Origin: Verrucomicrobiota bacterium
GTDB taxonomy: Bacteria; Chlamydiota; Chlamydiia; Chlamydiales; FEN-1388
NCBI GenBank assembly: GCA_018239705.1
Contig: JAFEGS010000616.1
Location: forward strand, 1-9,857
Reading direction: 5' to 3'
Length of the DNA stretch: 9,857 nt
The notes below the pieces were generated by a model. It did not search any database and was not told the origin of the DNA. It saw only the letters and a program-made list of their open reading frames with translations. Both the position numbers and the translations under genes were made by a program. Of the stretch, positions 1 to 6,070 are shown in pieces; the first letter of the stretch is position 1, and each line of letters opens with the position of its first letter.

Positions 1-63
1 GGCTTTTTTCACCTTCCCTGTGGCATGTGCATTTGTGGATGTAGTAGGGTTTTCATTATTCAT
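1..63 (-). CDS. atpA: V-type ATP synthase catalytic subunit A (N-terminal 21 codons only, cut by window start)
   Basis: Reading the minus strand from an ATG at 63-61 gives MNNENPTTSTNAHATGKVKK and one more residue before the window ends. A strong Shine-Dalgarno (AGGAGAGAG) lies just upstream, inside the 3' end of the preceding gene. The ATG overlaps that gene's TGA as ATGA, so the two are probably translationally coupled. The residues GKVKKA resemble the start of the first beta strand of V/A-type ATPase A subunits, which follows a short variable leader. The assignment rests mainly on context: in Chlamydiae the order is atpE, a DUF2764 gene, atpA. Subunit A is the catalytic ATP-binding subunit of the V1 head. 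No catalytic motif falls inside the window, so the identity is an inference from order and a few residues. Confidence 0.75.
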   Translation of the reverse strand, partial: MNNENPTTSTNAHATGKVKKA

Positions 64-854
64 CGTCTCTCTCCTACTTGGCTTTGTTCTATAATTCTGT
101 TCACGACCTCTATTCCCTTCCGTTTATCAAGCTTGAGCCATTCTTCAACAATATCGAGCTGCGCTATGTAGCCTAGAATGCGTGTAATTGAATAGGATTC
201 CCATTCGATGTATGTTTCAATCTTATTGAAGCGCCACTCTAAAAGCGTTTGGTATAACCCAAGAGGGGAGTGCTTATTTAATTCAAATATTTTTTGGAGC
301 TCAAAATAGGGCTCTGGAAGTGCAAAGGTGTTAGATCCCGACTGTGCTAAGAGCTCTGCTACAAATGGGTTTTCTGGGTCTTCATACTCCATTTCTGTTA
401 CCATATCACGGCCCAGCTCTCTTGCTCTAAGAGCGACAAAGGCAATGCGCCATTCCCATTCGAAGCGGAAATAATCGGCCAAAAAGCCAGCTTCCAGGCT
501 CATCTCAGTTTCAAAGAAGCGATGAAGGAGCTGAGGGAAGGCTTTAAGCCTCTGAGCTGTCTCTTTGTACTCATTCATAAAGTCGATGACATAGGAGGGA
601 AGTCCCTCTTGAAACAGAAGCGATTCCTCAAGTTCGAGCTCATTGAAGTTTCCCTCATCTCTGATCGGCTCTTTTCGCCAGATTGACTGGATATTTTCAA
701 TGTCAACAAGCCGTCTCAGGGCAGCGACCTTTTCGAGGTCGTCCTCTTGTAAATTTTGACGCAGGAAAAAGGCGAGCTCCCTTGAACCAATCTCTGGAGT
801 CGCACCTATCCTAAGTGTTGGAAGGAGTGTGGCAAGAAAGTAGTAATTTGCCAT
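60..854 (-). CDS. DUF2764 family protein of the V-type ATPase operon
   Basis: This 264-residue soluble protein sits between atpE and atpA. It begins MANYYFLATLLPTLRIG, the typical opening of DUF2764 proteins, and continues as a mostly helical, acidic protein rich in Trp and Tyr without membrane segments or a signal peptide. I chose the ATG at 854 over the TTG one codon upstream because an AAGGAG Shine-Dalgarno lies 8 bases before the ATG. The gene starts 12 bases after the atpE stop, and its TGA overlaps the atpA ATG. DUF2764 genes occur in V-type ATPase operons of Chlamydiae, spirochaetes and Bacteroidetes that lack a recognisable subunit C. A role as central-stalk or assembly subunit, perhaps replacing subunit C, is therefore a reasonable inference but is not shown by the sequence. 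Confidence 0.85.
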   Translation of the reverse strand: MANYYFLATLLPTLRIGATPEIGSRELAFFLRQNLQEDDLEKVAALRRLVDIENIQSIWRKEPIRDEGNFNELELEESLLFQEGLPSYVIDFMNEYKETAQRLKAFPQLLHRFFETEMSLEAGFLADYFRFEWEWRIAFVALRARELGRDMVTEMEYEDPENPFVAELLAQSGSNTFALPEPYFELQKIFELNKHSPLGLYQTLLEWRFNKIETYIEWESYSITRILGYIAQLDIVEEWLKLDKRKGIEVVNRIIEQSQVGERR

Positions 855-866
855 CAAATGTACTCC

Positions 867-1508
867 TTATGAGCTGAAAAAAATCTTACGGAAGTCTTTG
901 CGAACAAACGACCTAATAATTTCCTCAAGGGTTTTCATAGAGAGGTCGATAGCCATTTTCTTGTCTGACAATTTTACTTGAACGCCGCCTTCGAGATCTG
1001 CAAGTTCTACTGAGTGGTTTTTGAGCGCGTGCAAGATCTTTTGGCTTAAGAGTGCATTGATCTCATCCGGGGTAAACCGCTGCGAGACTTTTACAGCAAT
1101 GGCCGTTTCCAGCCCATCTTTCTGGATTGCCTCAACGAGTACATCGATCAGCTTAGCTGTAGCGCTGCTGCTGCCCATTTGCTCTTCCATCCAGTCATCG
1201 AGTGCCGGATTAAAAAGAGCCTGTTCGATCTTCTGTTTAAGCAGCTCTACTGCCTGTTTGCCGGCTTGGTGCAGGCTAGACTGAAAGATCTGCTTTTCCT
1301 CTTGCATTGCTTGTCGCATATCATTTTGTATCTGTTCTGCTTCAAGCCGTGCTTTCTCTCTGATCTGTTCTGCATCTTTTAGCGCCTGCTCTATGATCTC
1401 TTGCGCTTGTTCTTTGGCAGGATCGAGTGTCTGTGTACGGATCTTGTCACAGATAACCTGAATTCTCTGATCTGCTCTTTCCCTAGGATCTCTCTCTTGG
1501 TCTGTCAT
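867..1508 (-). CDS. atpE: V-type ATP synthase subunit E (peripheral stalk)
   Basis: A 213-residue protein that matches the subunit E pattern. It has a short leader (residues 1-15), then a long Glu/Lys/Gln-rich amphipathic helix (about 15-100, with IIEQALKDAEQI and ARLEAEQIQND) that would form the peripheral-stalk coiled coil. A globular C-terminal domain ends in FVRKDFRKIFFSS, very like the C-terminus of chlamydial AtpE (…RFLQKDFREMIF…). Subunit E pairs with G/H-type helices to tie the V1 head to the membrane sector. The ATG at 1508 is preferred over a TTG four codons upstream because GGGAAG lies four bases before the ATG. It is the first gene of the visible operon, 12 bases ahead of the DUF2764 gene, and has its own promoter at 1543-1571. 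Length is normal for the family (chlamydial AtpE is about 208 residues). Confidence 0.93.
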   Translation of the reverse strand: MTDQERDPRERADQRIQVICDKIRTQTLDPAKEQAQEIIEQALKDAEQIREKARLEAEQIQNDMRQAMQEEKQIFQSSLHQAGKQAVELLKQKIEQALFNPALDDWMEEQMGSSSATAKLIDVLVEAIQKDGLETAIAVKVSQRFTPDEINALLSQKILHALKNHSVELADLEGGVQVKLSDKKMAIDLSMKTLEEIIRSFVRKDFRKIFFSS

Positions 1509-1542
1509 GAAACTTCCCAAAGTAAATGTTTAAACGCGTGCA

Positions 1543-1571
1543 AGTATATCGTTTTTTTTAGTTGCAATCAA
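1543..1571 (-). promoter_or_regulatory. Sigma70-like promoter of the V-ATPase operon
   Basis: On the minus strand, TTGATT (1571-1566; 4 of 6 matches to the -35 consensus) is followed 17 bases later by TATACT (1548-1543; 5 of 6 to the -10 consensus). The spacer contains a run of eight A residues. Transcription would start near 1536, giving a leader of about 28 bases before the atpE ATG. The placement is good but has not been tested experimentally here. The site overlaps a candidate promoter for the divergent gene at 1620. Confidence 0.6.
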
Positions 1572-1590
1572 CCAAAAATCACCATAATAT
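1562..1590 (+). promoter_or_regulatory. Candidate promoter of the UPF0158-like gene
   Basis: On the plus strand TTGCAA (1562-1567) is followed by overlapping -10-like hexamers: CATAAT (1583-1588, spacer 15) and TAATAT (1585-1590, spacer 17). The TTGCAA overlaps the -35 region of the divergent atpE promoter, so the two promoters would compete for polymerase. A GGAG Shine-Dalgarno at 1612-1615 lies four bases before the ATG at 1620. The -10 assignment is ambiguous. Confidence 0.4.
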
Positions 1591-1619
1591 TGCTTATATG
1601 AAACTAAGTATGGAGATCT

Positions 1620-3047
1620 ATGGCAGTAAAGCAAAAACTTGTAGCTCAAAATCCACTTATTCTGCGCTGTCACCGGATTATGGAGGCATTTGCAAAATCA
1701 GATGACGAACGCGACTTTTATCTGGACCGTCAAGAAGGATTTTTAATTTATGTAGACTTGGATAAGACGCAAGAGGAGCTGGATGAGCTTGAAAAGGAGC
1801 TTGAGGCTAATGCAGAGCGCTACTATCCCATACCAAAGCTTACCTTTTACGAAGTGAAGAAGATCATGGAAGGCTTTGTGAATGAAAAGGTGTACGACAT
1901 CGACACCAAGGAAAAGCTTCTGGATATCATCCAGTCCAAAGAGGCTCGAGAAAACTTTCTGGAATTTATCTACGATCACCATACAGAGCTCGAAAAATGG
2001 CAGCAGTACTACCAAGAGCGATTCCGCGTGCGCATCATCGAGTGGCTGCGAAATAATGAATTTGAGTTTGTCTTTGAAGAAGATCTCGACCTCACAAAAT
2101 CGTTTGTCGAGAAGCTGAAGATGAATCTCTTTCTCCCTAAGGTCTCAAAGGATCTTCTCACGCATCGAAAGGGTCTGATAGCCAAAGCGAAGACCTACTA
2201 CTCAAATGAGGCGCTTAATCCTCGCCCAAAACGGGGACGACCGCCAAAGCAAGTGGCAAAAGTAGAAACGGAGCCACAGTTCTCAGAAGATATCTATACC
2301 TCTCTTCCTCGCACTATAAAGCCATTTCTCTTTGCTCCCGACTACCACGGCTCTTCTGCAATCTTTACATTCTCCGGCAAGTTTACCTCTGAGGCTGACC
2401 TCCTGGCTCATAGACGACAGCAGCTGGCAGGTTCTGTCAATATGGACCTTCAAAACTTAAGTGAAAAGCTAGCAGCGCTCCGGTCGATTTCAAGTAACTG
2501 GAACGTCACTCCTGTTGAGATCACTCGAGAAGTGAGGATAGATGCTTTTGAAGAAGAGGCTTCTTTCTCACAACCCCTTTTGAACAATGTAAAGGCTTCA
2601 ATGCCTACTAAAAAGGAGTTAAAGAAGGATCCTCCAAGGCTTGAGAAGCCAAAGGCAAAAGCGGCTCCTGTCCAGAATACGAAGAAGGTAGCGGCCAAGC
2701 CGGCACCCAAATTTGCTCCAAAAGCTGCTCCAAAACCAGCTGCAAAAGCTCCTACTCGGTTCGCATCTAAACCTGTTTCCAAAACAGTAGCTAAATCGAC
2801 TGCCAAACCTGCTTCAAAAAAACCTATTGCTAAACTGGTTTCTAAGCCTGTGGCGAAGAAAACAGAGCAGAAGAGTGTGAAGAAACCAGTGAAAGCTGTA
2901 GCAAAGGTTGCTGAGAAGAAAAAGCCGGCAAAAATGCGCTTAAGGCCACTCCCTAAGAAGGGAGCGGCTGCTCATAAAGAGAAAAAAAGTGAAAAGAGTG
3001 CTCCTGGCAACGGCCTTCGGATGCTGAGAAGAGCTAAGAAGCGTTAG
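1620..3047 (+). CDS. UPF0158-like protein with AT-hook and histone H1-like basic tail
   Basis: The 475 residues fall into three parts. Residues about 20-165 are acidic and helical (FYLDRQEGFLIYVDLD, then YPIPKLTFYEVKKIMEGFV and RFRVRIIEWLRNNEFEF), which resembles the UPF0158 family found in chlamydiae and other bacteria. Residues 204-210, KRGRPPK, form a textbook AT-hook core, which binds the minor groove of AT-rich DNA. From about 328 to the end the protein is Lys/Ala/Pro/Ser rich with short SKPV, AKPA and APK-type tetrads, resembling histone H1 and the chlamydial histone-like proteins Hc1/Hc2. The likely role is DNA binding or nucleoid organisation; this is inferred from the tail and hook, not from a known family function. 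The ATG at 1620 has a GGAG four bases upstream. The gene is divergent from atpE and converges on tpx, sharing four bases with its stop. Confidence 0.75.
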   Translation: MAVKQKLVAQNPLILRCHRIMEAFAKSDDERDFYLDRQEGFLIYVDLDKTQEELDELEKELEANAERYYPIPKLTFYEVKKIMEGFVNEKVYDIDTKEKLLDIIQSKEARENFLEFIYDHHTELEKWQQYYQERFRVRIIEWLRNNEFEFVFEEDLDLTKSFVEKLKMNLFLPKVSKDLLTHRKGLIAKAKTYYSNEALNPRPKRGRPPKQVAKVETEPQFSEDIYTSLPRTIKPFLFAPDYHGSSAIFTFSGKFTSEADLLAHRRQQLAGSVNMDLQNLSEKLAALRSISSNWNVTPVEITREVRIDAFEEEASFSQPLLNNVKASMPTKKELKKDPPRLEKPKAKAAPVQNTKKVAAKPAPKFAPKAAPKPAAKAPTRFASKPVSKTVAKSTAKPASKKPIAKLVSKPVAKKTEQKSVKKPVKAVAKVAEKKKPAKMRLRPLPKKGAAAHKEKKSEKSAPGNGLRMLRRAKKR

Positions 3048-3068
3048 AGGAGAGCTTCTAGCGCTTTT
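3039..3068 (+). terminator. Hairpin terminator spanning the stop codons of two converging genes
   Basis: The arms AAGCGTTAGA (3039-3048) and TCTAGCGCTT (3057-3066) pair over 10 positions, nine Watson-Crick and one G-U, around an 8-base loop. They are followed by two more T residues, making four T in a row from 3065. It contains the TAG of the UPF0158-like gene (3045-3047) and the TAA of tpx (3046-3044). In the plus direction it resembles a short Rho-independent terminator embedded in the 3' coding end of tpx. In the minus direction the trailing bases (CTTCTTAG) make a weaker terminator. Confidence 0.5.
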
Positions 3069-3544
3069 GTGTAGTTTGGCTCTTGCGTGATTTCGTCAAC
3101 AAGCTCTGTGTAGAGTACGTTTGCGTTTTCATCAAGGGCAACAACGGCACGGGCAGCTAACCCTGCAAGCGGTCCATCTGTAATCAAGACTCCATACTTT
3201 GTAGCAAAATCTTTGGAGCGCATCATAGAAAGCGTGGCGATGTTCTCAAGATTGTCCGCTGTGCACATACGCTTTTGAGCAAAGGGCAGATCAGCTGAAG
3301 CGAATAGCACCACAATGTGAGGGTTGTTTTTCGCAGCATCGTTGAATTTCTTTGCAGAGAGGGCGCATGTGCCGGTATCAAGGCTTGGAACGATCGAAAT
3401 CAGCACGCGTTTACCAATAAATTCTTTTAATGACCGATCTTTAAGGTCGCCATCTGTGAGGGTAAAGTCGGGCGCCTTGCTTCCAACTGCTGGGAGCTCG
3501 CCATTGGTGTGTATGGGGGCTCCTTTGAACTTGACTGTTGCCAT
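3044..3544 (-). CDS. tpx: Thiol peroxidase, atypical 2-Cys peroxiredoxin (Tpx)
   Basis: A full-length 166-residue Tpx that reduces hydrogen and alkyl peroxides in the cytoplasm using thioredoxin as electron donor. It carries the peroxidatic cysteine in SLDTGTC (Cys60), the resolving cysteine in FAQKRMC (Cys94) and the catalytic arginine in LAARAV (Arg132). It also has the family blocks SADLPFAQ, YGVLITDGPLAGLAARAV and VDEIT.EP. These correspond to Cys61, Cys95 and Arg133 of E. coli Tpx. The ATG at 3544 has AGGAG six bases upstream and a candidate promoter at 3569-3597. It lies downstream of uhpC on the same strand, but the long palindrome between them probably separates the transcripts. Its last codons overlap the stop of the converging UPF0158-like gene. 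Confidence 0.97.
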   Translation of the reverse strand: MATVKFKGAPIHTNGELPAVGSKAPDFTLTDGDLKDRSLKEFIGKRVLISIVPSLDTGTCALSAKKFNDAAKNNPHIVVLFASADLPFAQKRMCTADNLENIATLSMMRSKDFATKYGVLITDGPLAGLAARAVVALDENANVLYTELVDEITQEPNYTKALEALL

Positions 3545-3568
3545 AAAATACTCCTGGGTTAGGGCCTC

Positions 3569-3597
3569 ATTATTAGGCTAAGGGGTATTAACTGCAA
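3569..3597 (-). promoter_or_regulatory. Candidate tpx promoter
   Basis: On the minus strand TTGCAG (3597-3592; 3 of 6 to consensus) is spaced 17 bases from AATAAT (3574-3569; 5 of 6 to the -10 consensus). It is 25 bases upstream of the tpx ATG and lies between the gene and the long palindrome, so tpx could be transcribed independently of uhpC. The weak -35 keeps confidence modest. Confidence 0.4.
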
Positions 3598-3624
3598 CGT
3601 TTAGCGATAAAATAGCCTCAAGAT

Positions 3625-3823
3625 CAAACGACAAAGGACCAAAACGACAAACGACACAAAAGACGAAAACGACGAAAAGGACTTAAACGACGAACAACGA
3701 CCAAAACAACGAAAAGGACAACCCTCTTGTCGTTTTTGTCCTTTGTGTCGTTTTATGTCGTTTAAGTCCTTTTCGTGGTTTTCGTCTTTTGTGTCGTTTG
3801 TCTTTTTGGTCGTTTTTTTCGTT
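3625..3823. repeat. 199-bp imperfect palindrome built from degenerate 9-mers, between uhpC and tpx
   Basis: Two 97-base arms (3625-3721 and 3727-3823) face each other around the 5-base centre CCCTC (3722-3726). Pairing them position by position gives 45 matches of 46 in the core (3646-3691 with 3757-3802), about 21 of 30 in the inner part and about 13 of 21 in the outer part. The left arm has only two T in 97 bases and the right arm only three A. Each arm splits into about eleven tandem units, mostly 9 bases, with consensus NAAAACGAC or NAAAAGGAC. The outer end of the right arm reaches the uhpC stop codon (TAA, 3825-3823). A transcript from either strand could fold into one very long hairpin, so it may act as a terminator or RNA-stability element for uhpC, or be a mobile or recombination-derived repeat. 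Its function is unknown. Confidence 0.9.
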
Positions 3824-5163
3824 TATGCTTGGGCGGTAACCGGTCGCTCTTTAATGCCCCAAAGCGGAAGCAAGAAGAGCACAGCAAGGACGCTTGCACC
3901 TATCATGGTTGTAAAGTGGCCGCTCCAGCCAAGCTCTTGGATGATAAGCCCAAGAGGATATCCTGCACAGGCAGCTCCCAGATAGGAGATACAGCAGACA
4001 AATCCGGAGGAGGTAGCAATCGCATGCTTCTCCGCCACCTCAACAGCTGCTACGCCAATGAGCATCTGAGGCCCAAAGATGCAAAATCCAACCATCGCCA
4101 GGCAGATCGATTCGCCAAGAGAGCTTCCCACCGGTACCATGCTAAACAAGATCAAGCTGAAGACTACTCCAAGAGAGAACAGGACGTTGACAGGTCCTCT
4201 CTTTGCTCCGAAAAGGCGATCTGAGGCCCATCCTGCACAGAGGTTACCCAAAAATCCACCTGCCTCAAAGAACGTAGCCGTTGTATTAGCGCCAATAATG
4301 GAATAGCCTCTCGTTTCGATCAGGTAGAGGGGAGTCCAGTCGTTCATGGCTGTTCGCGCAAAATAGACGAAGAAGTAGGCAATGCCAAGAAGCCAGAGGT
4401 ATTTGTTGTTGAAGACCGATTGTGTCAGTGTTTCCCATGTTGACTGCTGGGAGGAAGTAGTGCTTTTACTGCTGCTAGTATCTTCATCATTTCGATATTT
4501 ATCGATTGCCGGTAGACCGACGGCTTGAGGGCAGTCTCGCAGGCGATTGATGAGGAGAAATCCGCCTAGAATACAGATCAGACCGGGAATATACATGCCG
4601 GAGCGCCAGCCAAAATTTTGCACGCAATAGCCCGCTACAATAGCGATAGAGAAGGCGCCCACATTGTGGCAGACGTTCCACGTTGACCACCAGGAGCCGC
4701 GCTCAGACTTGGAATACCACTGCACAAGCATGCGAGAGCAGGCAGGCCAGCCAAACCCCTGGAACCATCCATTGAGTCCCCAGAGCAGACTAAAAACAAT
4801 AAGGCTGGAAGACATGCCAAATATAATATTTATTACACCGGTGATCATGAGTCCGAATGCCATAAAATAGCGCGGGCTCGAACGATCTGACAAAATACCG
4901 CTGAAGAACTTACTGAAGCCATAGGTGATGGCAAGGATGCTTCCCAAAAATCCCAATTCTGCTTTGCTGAACCCAAGGTCTAGCGTAAGACCCGGCATAG
5001 CGAGGCTTAAGCTTTTCCGGGTGAAGTAGAAGAGCGCATAGCCAAAAAACATCGAATAGAGAATACGAAACCGCCACGAGCGATAGTCTTTTGCCACTAC
5101 TGTAGCATCTCCAATTTCCGGTGCAAAGGGAGCTGGCTTAAAAATTTCTAAGAAACGACGCAC
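3823..5163 (-). CDS. uhpC: UhpC-type hexose-phosphate:phosphate antiporter (MFS, organophosphate:Pi family)
   Basis: A 446-residue, 12-helix major facilitator closely resembling E. coli UhpC and chlamydial UhpC along its length. Shared blocks include GYALFYFTRKS (helix 1), ITYGFSKFFSGILSDRSSPRYF, a Trp-rich stretch near 149-166 (WYSKSERGSWWSTWN), RLRDCPQAVGLPA, NDWTPLY and FGPQMLIGVAA. The two arginines needed for phosphate binding in this family are present (Arg49 in YFTRKS, Arg270 in VYFARTAMNDW). The central loop (about 221-250) is Ser/Thr/Asp rich. In Chlamydia the homologue imports glucose-6-phosphate for inorganic phosphate at the inner membrane; in E. coli UhpC acts as a sensor. No sensor kinase gene is adjacent here, so a transport role is more likely. 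Translation starts at GTG (5163) behind an AGGTGG. The stop codon abuts the palindrome. Confidence 0.93.
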   Translation of the reverse strand: MRRFLEIFKPAPFAPEIGDATVVAKDYRSWRFRILYSMFFGYALFYFTRKSLSLAMPGLTLDLGFSKAELGFLGSILAITYGFSKFFSGILSDRSSPRYFMAFGLMITGVINIIFGMSSSLIVFSLLWGLNGWFQGFGWPACSRMLVQWYSKSERGSWWSTWNVCHNVGAFSIAIVAGYCVQNFGWRSGMYIPGLICILGGFLLINRLRDCPQAVGLPAIDKYRNDEDTSSSKSTTSSQQSTWETLTQSVFNNKYLWLLGIAYFFVYFARTAMNDWTPLYLIETRGYSIIGANTTATFFEAGGFLGNLCAGWASDRLFGAKRGPVNVLFSLGVVFSLILFSMVPVGSSLGESICLAMVGFCIFGPQMLIGVAAVEVAEKHAIATSSGFVCCISYLGAACAGYPLGLIIQELGWSGHFTTMIGASVLAVLFLLPLWGIKERPVTAQA

Positions 5164-5204
5164 AAAACCACCTAAAACTCAGGTTAAAAATTTGTTTCGA
5201 AAAT

Positions 5205-5233
5205 ATTTTAAAATTTTTTAAGTTATTTGTCAA
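5205..5233 (-). promoter_or_regulatory. Strong sigma70-like promoter of uhpC
   Basis: On the minus strand a perfect TTGACA (5233-5228) is followed after exactly 17 bases by TAAAAT (5210-5205; 5 of 6 to the -10 consensus) in very AT-rich DNA. Transcription would begin near 5198, leaving a leader of about 35 bases to the GTG start. Its -35 box overlaps that of the candidate divergent promoter at 5227. Confidence 0.7.
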
Positions 5234-5256
5234 TGGTCCTAATTAACGATTGTAAT
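5227..5256 (+). promoter_or_regulatory. Candidate promoter of the amidotransferase/permease operon
   Basis: TTGTCA (5227-5232; 5 of 6 to the -35 consensus) with an 18-base spacer to TGTAAT (5251-5256; 5 of 6 to the -10 consensus). The -35 hexamer lies on top of the uhpC -35 on the other strand. Transcription would begin near 5263, about 37 bases before the ATG at 5300. An alternative -10 (TATACA near 5271) exists, so the exact start is uncertain. Confidence 0.45.
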
Positions 5257-5268
5257 TTTCTAGAAAAT
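5255..5268. promoter_or_regulatory. 14-bp perfect palindrome at the predicted start site; possible operator
   Basis: ATTTTCTAGAAAAT is a perfect 14-base palindrome. It overlaps the last bases of the predicted -10 and the predicted transcription start of the amidotransferase/permease operon, a usual position for a repressor site. No regulator gene is next to it. AT-rich DNA makes short palindromes fairly common, so this is only a candidate. Confidence 0.3.
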
Positions 5269-5299
5269 AATATACACTGTTTCATTATTTGGAGTAGGG

Positions 5300-6070
5300 A
5301 TGCAATTAAAGAAAATAGTTAATAAAAAGCCAATTATAGCCATTTTAGCAAATCTCGATACGTTTGAGCAGGGTATCTTAGCCGGTTCTGAAAGAATCTA
5401 TGTATCGCGCGACTATGTGCGTAGTGTGCTCAAAGCGGGAGGCATTCCTCTTCTTTTGCCGATAGTGCCCGATTTTGATGTCATGCAGCAGCAGATAGAT
5501 GCCGTCGATGCAGTGGTGATCTCCGGTGGTCAAGATGTGGATCCGCAGCACTATGCCGAAGAGGCCTGCACCTGGCTAGGAGCAACCTGTCCTGAAAGAG
5601 ACGCTTATGAGCTCAAAGTTGTCAAGTATGTAGTGCAGCAAAAGAAGCCACTTTTAGGTATTTGCCGAGGCCAGCAGCTTATTAATGTTGCCTTTGGAGG
5701 CTCGCTCTATCAAGACATCGCACAGCAGTTTTCGTCAAATGCACTTTCTCATTCCCAAATACATGAACGTCATGAGGTATCGCATGCAGTCGAGCTTAAA
5801 GAGGATTCCTGGCTCTTTGAGGTGTATAAGAAGAGAACGATCGATACAAATAGCTTCCATCATCAGGCTGTAAAGGCCCTGGCACCCGGATTTCGCGTCA
5901 GCTGCTGCTCTCCGGATGGTGTTATTGAAGGCATTGAAAAGGTAGAAGGCTCCTTTGTCTGTGGAGTGCAGTGGCATCCTGAGATGATGACTGAACACCA
6001 CGCTGATATGCACAGACTTTTCGTTGCCTTTATTGACGTAGCGCATGCGTCGATTGGAGCAAACAGATGA
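5300..6070 (+). CDS. Class I glutamine amidotransferase-like gamma-glutamyl hydrolase (peptidase C26, PuuD-like)
   Basis: A 256-residue cytoplasmic protein of the peptidase C26 / PuuD family. The catalytic triad is complete: Cys122 in GICRGQQ (nucleophile elbow), and His226 and Glu228 in QWHPE. Other family blocks are VVISGGQDVDPQHY (about 72-85) and TNSFHHQAVKALAPGF (about 183-198). Characterised relatives cleave gamma-glutamyl amide bonds, as in gamma-glutamyl-GABA hydrolysis in putrescine breakdown by E. coli PuuD. No other putrescine-pathway genes are visible, so the substrate is unknown. The ATG at 5300 has GGAG five bases upstream. The TGA overlaps the ATG of the following permease gene as ATGA, so the two are likely made together and act on the same compound. 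Confidence 0.9.
   Translation: MQLKKIVNKKPIIAILANLDTFEQGILAGSERIYVSRDYVRSVLKAGGIPLLLPIVPDFDVMQQQIDAVDAVVISGGQDVDPQHYAEEACTWLGATCPERDAYELKVVKYVVQQKKPLLGICRGQQLINVAFGGSLYQDIAQQFSSNALSHSQIHERHEVSHAVELKEDSWLFEVYKKRTIDTNSFHHQAVKALAPGFRVSCCSPDGVIEGIEKVEGSFVCGVQWHPEMMTEHHADMHRLFVAFIDVAHASIGANR

Noticed and set aside
2450..2806. Minus-strand frame rich in Ala/Gly/Phe opposite the basic tail
   Set aside because: It is the mirror of the Lys/Ala/Pro codons of the H1-like tail. Low-complexity coding DNA often leaves such an open complement.
3564..3578. GCCT/AGGC hairpin in the tpx leader as a riboswitch or attenuator
   Set aside because: The stem is only four base pairs with a seven-base loop and overlaps the candidate -10 box; too weak to call.
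3625..3823. CRISPR array or multi-spacer repeat array
   Set aside because: The units are about 9 bases, follow each other directly without unique spacers and reverse orientation in the second half, which no CRISPR array does.
3625..3823. Insertion sequence or transposon remnant
   Set aside because: No transposase fragment fits between the arms (centre of five bases) and no target-site duplication is visible at the edges. A non-autonomous element remains possible but is unsupported.
3743..4224. Open frames on the plus strand (3743-3985, 3775-4224) starting inside the palindrome
   Set aside because: They lie antisense to uhpC and arise because the palindrome and the uhpC complement happen to lack stops. 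They have no ribosome site and unnatural residue composition.
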